Positions 50,001 to 59,478 of a stretch of 64,000 nucleotides of DNA are shown piece by piece (positions within the stretch are counted from its first letter, which is position 1; every line of letters begins with the position of its first letter). The stretch is from Agroathelia rolfsii (Eukaryota > Basidiomycota > Agaricomycetes > Amylocorticiales > Amylocorticiaceae). The notes under the pieces are model-generated. The model was not told the origin of the DNA, did not search any database, and worked only from the letters and a program-made list of their open reading frames with translations. The stretch lies in assembly GCA_018343915.1 (NCBI GenBank), contig JABRWF010000004.1, positions 3,162,001-3,226,000 on the forward strand, in the 5' to 3' direction. Position numbers and translations under genes: made by a program.

Positions 50001-51078
50001 TCAGCTGAACCATGTTGTATAGTTTTGAGACTTGGCACCAAGAACTGCAGCAATGTTCCTGGCGACAATTCTATCTGCCTGCTCGCTCGGATGCAGCTCA
50101 TCGTACCACAAGAAGCTGTCTTTATCTGATCCAGTAGCGATGGTACAGTCACCCTGGTCCGAGGTGCTCTCATTGAGCTGGAAGATGCACGAGTGAACGC
50201 AACCTGTGGTGTTCAGAGGAGCAGTACCATTCAAGTAGTCTCCGGGGTTACTCCACATGTCCCAGAACAAAGCAGTGGAGTTGAACAAGCCTGAGAAAAT
50301 GGTACAACACATGAGCTGCAGGTACGGTGTAAGCGACTCTAACTACTAACCGACGTGGGCTCCTGGTAGCTGAGGTGCAAGATTGGAGAGCATCAACTCG
50401 GAGAGTTTGTTGCTAGACTTCGTCATCTCCGCCATAGCAACACTCCATGCAGTGGAGTTACGTTCTTGGGTCCAATAGCGATTGTAGTAAGACTCATTGC
50501 GATATAGGATGGTCAATTCCAATGGAATCATCTATGAAAGTGATTCAATATTCAGCTTTCTCCCAACAATTGAAGTATTGAGAACTCACGTTCTGGAAGA
50601 GGAAGTTTCTTGCACCGCTGTCATAGAGCGTCTTCACCCAGTTGACCGCACAGGTCGTTGTATCGACAACGCTCACACCAGGAGAGCCTTGACCGACCAA
50701 TAGCGAGTTAACTCCGACATCATTTGTGCCAATCCACAGGGTATATGCAGTCTCCTCAGGATTTAACTTCAAGCTCTTATTGCTGACCTCACTGAAATAT
50801 GTGGGCAACTGGTACTCAAAGACAGGCGGGAATGGGCGGTATGTGATGTTATTGGAGCATGTCGCGCCGGACTTTGCGAATGGGTAGAGAGAGAAGTTGC
50901 CATATGCAGCCGCATAGACTGGCCATGCAGACCCACCATCGGCGGGATTGCCTACGTCCGTGTAACTGTCACCGAAGGTGACTAGGTTCTTTATCTGGCC
51001 AGGCCGCACTCCCTTAGCGGTAGCAAGAGTGACTACAGAAAGCAGTGAAGTAGCCAGGATAGAGAGACGGATAGCCAT
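50001..51078 (-). CDS. Secreted CE16 acetyl esterase / SGNH hydrolase (tandem copy C)
   Basis: Intact third copy. ATG 51078 gives a signal peptide, MAIRLSILATSLLSVVTLAT, then GVRPGQIKNLVTFGDSYTDV with the nucleophile Ser, TLWIGTNDVGVNSLL, and DSFLWYDELHPSEQADRIVA with the catalytic Asp/His pair. Exon 2 (50346-50531) contains IPLELTILYRNESYYNRYW. Two introns at the same places as in copy B. It ends YTTWFS at TGA 50001-50003. Compared with B it differs in many surface residues (VSNKSLKLNPEE against VNNGSLTLNAND) while the active-site blocks are the same, so the pair is old enough to have diverged in specificity. A TATA box lies 65 bp upstream. Confidence 0.92.
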
Positions 51079-51142
51079 GGCCAAAAGTTTCCTAGTGTCT
51101 AAGAAAATTATCCAGGTTGTATACTCTTAGACCCTCATCGCG

Positions 51143-51150
51143 TATTTATA
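51143..51150 (-). promoter_or_regulatory. TATA box of CE16 copy C
   Basis: Minus-strand TATAAATA in the shared context GCGTATTTATAA, 65 bp before the start codon. Confidence 0.65.
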
Positions 51151-52575
51151 AAGGATTTCAAACAGCCACCCAGGAGTAAATCCGGATAAACTCCCTAGAA
51201 CCAACCTCGATGAAGAGTCGGACCGCCGGGAACAAGTGAGGGAAACAAGATAATCGGTCACGAGAGCGCGGTTCAACATGAAAAAAGTTCTAGTAACAGA
51301 ACATGTGTAGTCACGAGCCCAAATGATACCGCTTTTTGATTTCCAGAGAATCATATTGGAGGCATAAACGGGTGAAGGGATGAATCACCACGACCAAAAT
51401 AAATGCCATAGAATCGGATGCCCGACGGCAGCAATGAGATGTCGCTTATGAGGAATCATAATTATGTGCATAGCAAAGCATTGACACTGGATGTGTGTAC
51501 GAACTAAGTGGTAATACGGGTATGGGTCTCGCTAGATAACCTGCTAGTATCTTGGCTCTTTGAAATCAAGCTCGCAGCTACTGATAGGGAAACAGCAGTG
51601 AACACCACGTGGATAAGAAGCTGTGAGTGGTACATATCATCGGCAAATCGTCGACCCTTTGATTGAGTAAAGTTCATCGTTAAAAACGTGCTACAATATG
51701 AGTTCCGTCCCTTGACGAAGTCACCTGCCAGCGGGAAAAAAGAAAGGTTATTTCAAGGTTCTGTTTTTGAGAAAACGACTGCCAGTGGAGCTACAGTCTG
51801 GATCAGGTACCACTGCATGCAGTTTTGTGACTCAATGAGCGAAGACTTGCCAGTGGGTGCTCACGAAGGGGACGCTCTTATCCGATGTTACTACAATATC
51901 AACCTAGTTTGCGGAGCGGTATACCTTATCTGGTGCCTGGTCCTATCAACTGGTAGTTGGGTATGATTTTTTTATTCCATTCATAAAGTATATGAAGCCT
52001 TTTTCGAGGAGATGGCCCTTAAGTTTCTCGATTTACCAAATGTGATGGCTGAATTATCAATAATCTCGCTATATCCTGCTACATGATGTATTATACCTTT
52101 AAAAGTAGTGAAGAATATGGAGACCTCCAAGTCAGGGATAAAGAACTCGCACACCAAGTCTTCAAGCATCTTGGACTTTTGTTGGAAAGTCCCTGAGCCA
52201 ATTATGTCCAAGTCAGGTAGAGTATGTAGAAGGACAGAAGTTATTAGAGATGAACCGCATATCAATAGCATTTCGCGAGAGCCCAACGGGATACATCGCC
52301 ACTGAGTGGAACAAGCCAGGATGTCAAGGATACATACTAATTTTCATCATTTCTTCCTAAATGCGGACTTTTTGCTCTGCTCGTCAATATATCAAATCCG
52401 GCAGCCCCAAGGGAGAAAGATATCATATTACGCAAGGGCTAAAGTGCAGTAGCAGACTTGAATTATCAGAAAGCGAGTGGATAACAAGTCGAGGCTGACC
52501 GACTCGAATACAGTCGGTCAGACAGTGATGTTTAGGAGTAAATCAGTAGTGTATTTGAGCGTCCGTAGCATTGGA
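51151..52575. other. Intergenic region upstream of CE16 copy C
   Basis: The left 680 bp is the duplicated flank shared with copy B (for example ATTGAGTAA...AACGTG at about 51663-51690). The remainder to 52575 shows no supported gene; the 101-codon minus frame at 51981-52286 has no recognisable features. The 3' end of the HMG gene lies at the right edge. Confidence 0.4.
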
Positions 52576-53652
52576 TTACGCAGTCGTTGGCCGCTTGCTT
52601 TCATATTCCTTCCTGGCTTCTTGGAAGGCCAACTTGTATGGCTATTGCAGAAGGGTATGAGTAGTGTTAACAATATTGGGGCTCTGCATATGATACTTAC
52701 CTCTTGTCCTGCCTCACCCAAGGCCTTCCATCGTTTTCCTGCTTCTCTGGCTACATCAATACTAGGTCTGGCTGACGAGGATGCGATAGCCTGGCTATCA
52801 GCCGAAGTACGGAAATCTGCCAAGAACCTAGGAAGCGAATGTTATTAGATATCCGGTCAATTGATTGGCAGATATTCTCACCTTAAGAATGCAGAGGCAG
52901 GCCTGCGTTCTTCAAGGGGAAGCTTTCTACGGATCTTACTCTTTCCGTGCTTGGCCCTCCTCTTGTTGAGTTCATTGAGAACCTTCTGGTCTACATTCAA
53001 GAAGTATTGTTCGCGCTCTGCTCGCCTCCTCTGGCGGGCTTCTTCAAATTCATCTTGGAATGGCTGTACCACAACAAGTAATCGTTGATGACAACGTTTC
53101 TATGGATAGTTGAGCAAGACTGACCTTCTTCTCGGCGTCAGTAAAGGCCCTCCACGTGCGACCCGCATCCTTTACATGCTTTGACATGTGTTCACGGGAG
53201 ACCTTGTCCTCAGGAGCGATGCCCGAGAAGTATTTGGATACAAAGAGAATGAAAGGCGAGCCAACACCCTTAGGAGGCCTATCCGAGGCCGTGATAGTCA
53301 TACCTAATGATAGCTATCAGCATTTGCATGTCAAGTGCAATACAAAATCACGCTACTGACGTGGTTTCGGTGTCTTCTTGACTTTCTTGACTTTTTTGGG
53401 TTTGGCGGCAGGTTTCTTCTTGGCTGCTTTCTTGGGTTTTGCCTTTGTGGTTTCCGCATCGGCGGCGTCTTTGCTCTTATTCTTGGTCGTATTCTTAGTT
53501 TTAGTAGCAGATGCAGCAGCATACAGAAGGGGATACGAGGTGCTAAGCCATGCACGACGCGTCTGGAGTGATGCGTAAACATTGGGGGCAAGCACCATAC
53601 TACGAGTAGCAAGCCTAGGTAGTAACAAGCGAGTGACCGTAGGGAATATCAT
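52576..53652 (-). CDS. Two-box HMG protein, probable mitochondrial DNA-packaging factor (Abf2/TFAM-like)
   Basis: ATG 53652 starts an N-terminus with repeated Arg and Ser/Ala (RLLLPRLATRSMVLAPNVYA, RRAWLSTSYPLLYAAAS) typical of mitochondrial presequences. A very basic Lys/Ala/Pro linker follows (KPKKAAKKKPAAKPKKVKKV). HMG box 1: RPPKGVGSPFILFVSKYF, EHMSKHVKDAGRTWRAFTDA, then after an intron PFQDEFEEARQRRRAEREQY. A helical Lys/Arg-rich spacer leads to box 2: RRPASAFLRFLADFRT, DVAREAGKRWKALGEAGQE, PYKLAFQEARKEYESKRP. Ends PTTA at TAA 52576-52578. Two boxes with a presequence is the plan of Abf2 and TFAM, which bend and compact mitochondrial DNA. Location is inferred from the N-terminus. Four short introns. 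Confidence 0.82.
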
Positions 53653-54213
53653 GATGGGCTAGCAATATATGCAAGCAAAAAAAAATAGTAACTTCTTCTC
53701 CTTTCTTATTCTGTTAGAGTATCAGAGCCTGACAAAGTAGACTGGGTTGATTAGCAGTTGCGGGTGTTGGTCGTAATTCAGGTTCGGTTCTTATTAGCCC
53801 TCAGAGTCAGACGATGTGACTAATCACACCTTTGTCACGCACCTTTGGACAATCAACAGCATGAAATTTCCCAAGTGACTTATTTGCATAAGATTACTCC
53901 AGATATAATAAATCTACACACTCAGGAGAGTACTGTAAGTTATAGACTCACAAAACGGTTGGGTCAGGATAAGTTTTCATATCTGATATCATGACTGGTA
54001 CCGTGTAGTAGTAATAGTGACATCATTGTATCGGAATGATTGATTCGGAGACGGCTCTTGTTACGGTGTACTCAGTTGTCAGTGTGCCTTGTTTCTCGAC
54101 GGCCTCAGCAATTCGGTGTTTGACGCGTTGGGCTCGCCGCAACTTTGCCAAGCTCATAGATATTGCATATAAGTATACTTCTTCTCTTCTGCGTATCCAG
54201 CATCGATATTGCT
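53653..54213. promoter_or_regulatory. Divergent promoter region, HMG protein / Med8
   Basis: Upstream region of both genes. AT-rich patches near 53890-53925 but no TATA box at a normal distance. No gene seen. Confidence 0.4.
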
Positions 54214-55096
54214 ATGGACAACAATCTACTTGCGCTACCTTCGTCCCAGCTCGAGTCCCTCCGCTTCAAGGCGCAGCAGATCATAGACTCCCTGGAGTCG
54301 CTTCTGCGCACAGTCGAGGCAAACAATACCAACTATCTGCCGCCATGGCCAGAAATTTTGTCCAAATACAACATCTTGCTTTCTCAGACCCATAGCTTCG
54401 CGGCATCGTTGACAACACCTCAACCCCGTCATCAATCGGCACTTGCCCAAGCTCCCCCTCGCAATCCTGTCGCTGATACGAGCCTAGTCCCCAACTTGGT
54501 GTTATCCGCAGATAAATTCAATAACGATGTACTTCCATACCTTCGTGTGCACCAGACATTTACTGTCATGGACGAGGAAAACACCACCGTCAAACGCCTT
54601 TCCGAACACATGAGCACAAAAGGCGCATTGACACTGCAGGCCCATAAGTCGGCTTCTTTTGTAAGGATCATCTCTTTCCTCTATCTGTCCTGCTGACCGC
54701 AGTCTCATCTATACCCAGGACCCTACTCAAGTCACAGCTCAAAACCAGGCAGACCATGATGCCGTTCTCGCTGAAATTAACCAGATTCGAATGGAGCACG
54801 ACTCGCGCGCGGAGCGTGCGCAGCGAGCGATCGAAATGCTGAAAGAGAAGTACGAATGGCATGCTCGGGTAGCAGTTGAAGTCGAAGAGCCAGAAGAATT
54901 TGAATGGGACGCATCTCCCAAGGCCGATGATGTCGATATGGAAGATATCGAGGCCAGCGAGGGTGATGGTGACGACGACGACGACGATGATGATGATGAT
55001 GATGATGACGAAGCAGACGAGGATCTTATCAATGCTTCATTAAATCCAAATCAGTACCCACCTTCTACACCTACTGCAATCAATCTGGACCTTTGA
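54214..55096 (+). CDS. MED8: Mediator subunit 8
   Basis: Med8 belongs to the Mediator head module and acts in the nucleus. The ATG at 54214 (MDNNLLALPSSQLESLRFKA) is preferred to the in-frame one at 54163, which would add a hydrophobic leader out of place in a nuclear protein. Family features: QQIIDSLESLLRTVEANN, LPPWPEILSKYNILLSQTHS, LVPNLVLSADKFNNDVLPYL, then after an intron (about 54661-54718) DHDAVLAEINQIRMEHDSRA and a long helix ending in AVEVEEPEEFEWD. The C-terminus carries an acidic tract with an uninterrupted run of about 13 Asp encoded by mixed GAC/GAT codons, then NPNQYPPSTPTAINLDL. The stop is 71 bp from the stop of the converging gene. Confidence 0.88.
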
Positions 55097-55167
55097 TAGA
55101 TACTATCTATGTGAGTTTAATCATACAATTTACATTTTTCCTAGGCTCATGGTTGACTATGAGTATT

Positions 55168-56334
55168 CTAATAGCAAGGCGCATCCTTCAACTTCTCCGC
55201 AATATCTACGATTTGCCCCCGAACATCCTCATTTCCTAACAGCAATTGAGCCCCGGTACGATACAGGGCGTACCACAACCTCTTCGTCTTTTGCCTTGGA
55301 AACAATACCAATGGTGCACCGCCTGTGTACGCTTCCAAAATCGCCTTTGACGGACCTGGTGGTAATAGCATGGGCTCTAGCAGTGGATCGCCCCAAACAG
55401 ACTCTAGGAAAACCATCGGCAGTATGCTGACAATCTCCGACCGCCCCTGCCCAGCGTGTTCGGCATCGACGATGAAAATCATTGAATCCGTTAGGACCCT
55501 TCCACTGACGAGACATGGCACTTCCGCGTCGTCGAAGAGATAAAATCCGACGGCACGACCAAGGCAGAGCCGTAACGTAGACCAGGGCGCCAGAGTTGGA
55601 TACAGCTTCTGAAGTTCATCGAGTAACTCTTCCATCATCGGGGTAAAGGCCTCTTGCCATGAATATACGGGTTCTTCACCGCCGGGATTGGATACGAACG
55701 AAAATGCTGATGGAGCAGACCCGGCTGGTGACGATGCCTTTGGTTTGCCGAACCAGTCATTTTGTAGACCATGTAGTTGTTTCAGGCAAATACCTAATTC
55801 CATCTCGATGCGCGCGATTTGCTGTTCTGCCAAACCTGCTCTGCGGTTCTCAAGGGAATTTGATATTGAGAAATTGTCCGGGAGTGTGAAGAGGGTGTAA
55901 TGATAAGGAATGATCGTACAGTCCGTCGACGATGAGACTAGGCGCGGAAACGGTACGGATGTTGTTTGTTGAGCCAGCTGGAGTAGGGAGTTGAGTGCAG
56001 CCAGAGGTATGGTATTTGCTGGTTGCTTCTGAGAGACAAGCAAAAGATATGCTGGACCATCGGATAATGCGACGACATAGCTCAACGAATCGCTATGAGT
56101 AATGCATACGGTATATGTAAAACGAGCAGTTGATTACTGTTACAGCATTTGTAGATATGATAGTCAGCGACAGACATACCTTGCACGTTTATGATCGAGA
56201 CTTGTAATTGATTTGATGACATGAGAACCATTCACCGAAGATTGGGTGAAGTCTACACAAGAGTCTATTACTTTCTGAATGTCTTGCTCTGCAATATCGA
56301 TGTCTTTAATCTCGTAGCTCTCCGTTGAAGCCAT
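55168..56334 (-). CDS. APH/ChoK-like kinase-fold protein, probable pseudokinase
   Basis: ATG 56334: MASTESYEIKDIDIAEQDIQ; one intron (about 56094-56180) leads to DSLSYVVALSDGPAYLLLVS. The layout follows the aminoglycoside phosphotransferase-like fold common in fungi: an N-lobe, a middle part with FPRLVSSSTDCTIIPYHYTL and an ARIEMELGICLKQLHGLQND helix with WFG, and a C-lobe. Where such kinases have the catalytic HGD-x4-N loop this one reads CLVSGRVLTDSMIFIVDAEH: the His and Asp are missing, while the later metal Asp of D-x-E is kept. Ends DIAEKLKDAPCY at 55168. Fold assignment is by pattern; loss of the catalytic loop is visible but depends on that alignment. Confidence 0.65.
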
Positions 56335-56751
56335 TAAGATGACTGATTATTCGATGACACTTGTCCTAGTATCAAGTAGTGAAGCCAATTAAACTCGTTA
56401 TCGTGACGAAGCGAATCCAGAGATTGCTCCGGCTGCCGGGCCGACGAGCTGCTGATAGTTTCCTGTGTATGAAAATGCATTGGACTACTATCTTTTCATG
56501 AACAGTGTAATCGTATAACTGAAGATTTAAGGGAATATAGAATTCGTAATGCAGTACGCATTATACATTACGATTAACCTATATTTTCCTAATAATATAG
56601 TACACAAATGTTAAGCTTGAACATAGACAACTTGAAGAAAAATCAACGCAAGAGTAAAAAGAGTTAATCATAGCGCAATACCATAGTAGTAGATTGATTA
56701 AGATATTATAAAGAAACTAATTTATAGATAAACAGGTGGGTCCACTAACTC
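56335..56751. other. Intergenic region
   Basis: Holds the promoter of the kinase-fold gene and the 3' end of the chromodomain gene. Strongly AT-rich from about 56500 (TATATAG, AATATAG, ATATTTTCC). No gene seen. Confidence 0.35.
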
Positions 56752-58772
56752 TTACGAAGGAAGCCGGAAGCCGTGATCCAGAGCTTCCTGCAGCAGGAGA
56801 CCCTGATTACTCTCTAATATTTCCTGAGTGAAACTTTCGTTAAGAGCGGCTTCATAAAAATTCCACAGTAGCTCGTCGGTGATATCGCACTCTGCTGTCC
56901 AGGTTGATTCGCCAACAGCCCACCTAGTACAATACTCCATGAGCCGACTAAAACAACTCAAAGTAGAACACAAAGAACTTACCCGGTCCACTTGACGAGA
57001 TATTCCGTGATTTCTTGACCATCAAAGGATAGATGTCTTCGACCGATGAGGTAATCGACCACGTAGAAATCTGCCTCCTGTAACAGATCGCAATCGGGAT
57101 GTGCACAGATACCAACTTTTCCCTTTCGTTTTGATTTATACAATTTCTTGCCGACTGATACGGTAATAAAAGTGTTTAAGGATTAGTATAATTAGTGGAA
57201 TTCATAATCAAGCTTTGGAGATGCACCGTTTTTCCTGGAATGAAGTGTGTAAGTGAATATTAGTATTCCGGATTTGCGATGTATAACGACCTACTTGTAT
57301 TCACAGCGCGGGCAAAAATAAAGAACGCCAGGTTGTACACGGGGATCATCCCGGTCCACGGCCACGCAAGACCAATGATAAAATAACTCGCAGCTATATT
57401 TATCTCTTGTATTAGTATTCTCTAACAGCCTAACGCACGCTTGGTATTACCCATCGCAGACAATAATCTGCAGGGCGGGTTGTTAACACAATTTATCTAC
57501 TTGGACGGATAGGAGACTCACATCCCGGTTAATCTCTTCTCCGATTAATTTCTGGGGCCATTCCACATTGATATCAAGTGCGCTAGTCCGATGGTGTCCC
57601 GATTTGTGCTCAGCAGAAGTACTTCTTTGGCTAGATTCGAGTGGGAAGGATGATGACGGAATAAGCAAATGGGCCGCTTTCCTGACTCCATTTCCCGGTG
57701 GTTCAGGCGAGAACTCGGAACTGCTTCCTGGTTCGCGTTCGTTCTCGTTCTCGGGATCAGGGCTGCTTGGAACTGATGTGAGGGATGACGACGACGACTC
57801 GTCATTGTAGTCGTAATAAACATAGGGGTGCTTCCTCTTCCCCAAGACAGAAGTAATTGGCTAAAAAAAGCTGATTAATTAGCAAATAAAATATTATCTC
57901 AAGAGATATCATTATGCTGGAAAGTGCTGGTATGTCCTTACTTCTGGTATTTCGGGTGTGTTTTCCGAATACTGCTCATGGTAGGTTTCTGGATCTGGAA
58001 GTGCTGAAGTGTGTACTGTCATTGCGGGACATTGTAATTTTAAGCTTTCCCTTCGGTTGGCTCAAGACATTACTGTGTCATCCTACGTACAATTTGAAGG
58101 GGATATCCCAGTTTCAGGAGACCTTAATGGTGATAATGTTGTGGGTTCAAACATATCCAATGCATCGAGATGATCTAGAATAATAGTTTTGTTAGATAAA
58201 AATTACAAAATACGATTCTTAGTAAATATACCCGTTGACTGTATCCTGATCTCATCTTCGTAGTCATGTATTGGATGGTCATCAGCTCTAGGATAGGGTT
58301 CAAGATATTGGCGGTCCAAATCCGCTGGTAACTCATGTGATGACGGCGTTGTTCTAGCTATAGCTTCCTCAAGAACAGATAACCGCTGCTTAGTCTCATC
58401 CAGCTCATTCTTCGCTTCCCGAAGCTCTGCCTTCAACTGAGCAATTTCCAGAGTCTGAGACAAAGTGTTATGTGCCAACTTGTCAAGACTCTGATTAGCA
58501 TCGTTCAGGCTCTTGTAACTCATGATATGGGACGCCTCGACATGGGATTCCACCTGGCTCAACCGATCCAGCATGCTCCTCTTCAACGCGCGTACTTCCT
58601 GTACTATGGCCCGATTAGCGCGTTCAAGCTCAGCTATGATCTTGTTTGCGGAGGGGGCTGATTGGGCCGAGCCAGCGTGGCGCGCATGGACGGGACTGTG
58701 TTTAGGCGTCGCACCAGTGGGATACTCGCGCTCAGGTGATATGGGAAAGAGTATATCCGCGTCTCCTATCAT
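56752..58772 (-). CDS. Coiled-coil / PHD-like zinc finger / chromodomain protein
   Basis: A probable chromatin reader assembled from eight or more exons. ATG 58772 begins a long coiled coil: KIIAELERANRAIVQEVRAL, LRDA-type LKAELREAKNELDETKQRLS (58340-58660). Joined exons DHLDALDMFEPTTLSPLRSP and LHTSALPDPETYHEQYSENT lead to LGKRKHPYVYYDYNDESSSS and a disordered Ser/Pro/Glu region. Next, IIVCDGCELFYHWSCVAVDR and VQPGVLYFCPRCEY form the second half of a PHD finger; the first Cys pair is not evident. An 8-nt exon (57227-57234) keeps the frame into the chromodomain: FYVVDYLIGRRHLSFDGQEI, EYLVKWTGWAVGESTWTAEC. Ends DHGFRLPS at TAA 56752-56754. Every junction is in frame, supporting one gene rather than two; a transcript would settle it. 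An upstream extra exon is possible. Confidence 0.75.
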
Positions 58773-59478
58773 AATACCAATCGTTTCGGATGAACGTTCT
58801 GCAGACAGACCTGATTATAAGATAGTATCGTGCTAGGAACGACATGAATAGTAGTCGGTATACCAGTGCCGGTGTAATTAGGTTCAAAATAAACAGCTCT
58901 GTCGGGAATTGCTGACTACTAGCACTGGCGCTAGCAAACTCAGGCTAACCAAGAAATATGTCTGAGGAGGAAGAGAGCGGGTGCCAGCGTAGTGTCGTAG
59001 ACCTAGAAAGCCCGAATCATGAAGCAAACCAGACGGTTGGTTATCTCAGGCTGGCCAGTAAAGCACCAAATCGGAGTGGATGTATTGAGTGGCATTGTTG
59101 TCTTCTTCCCACAGGGTCGAGCTTCTTCGCTTATAGTTTTTCGCTACAACAGCTCGTCATGCATCACGACCAATGAGAGCATGAGATCAAGAACCAGTCC
59201 GAGAGTCCGAATCAAGACGCTGTGACAGTATCATGTATAGTCAAATAATAAACGATTCGAATCATGCCATGACGTGAGTGATAGATAACATAAAAACGTA
59301 TGGGTAATGTTGTAAGTCAAAAAGAGTCAGTCAATGAGAGAGAGAAAATAGAGAGGAGAGGAGTTGTAAATGCTACAGACAAAACAATGACAAGAATAAT
59401 TCCGACATACTTATATGCACACTATACACAAAAAAGAAACACGTTCACCACAATATAGAAGATATAGAAGAGAAACGT
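58773..59478. other. Intergenic region
   Basis: Upstream of the chromodomain gene and downstream of ATG13. The plus-strand frames at 58958-59225 lack features. A GA-rich tract lies near 59335-59365. No repeat or RNA gene recognised. Confidence 0.35.

Noticed and set aside
55325..55900. Plus-strand frames opposite the kinase-fold gene.
   Set aside because: No features of their own; the minus strand gives one continuous 305-codon exon.
57545..57823. Alternative frame overlapping the Ser/Pro region of the chromodomain gene.
   Set aside because: Not connected by splice sites to anything; the other frame joins properly on both sides.
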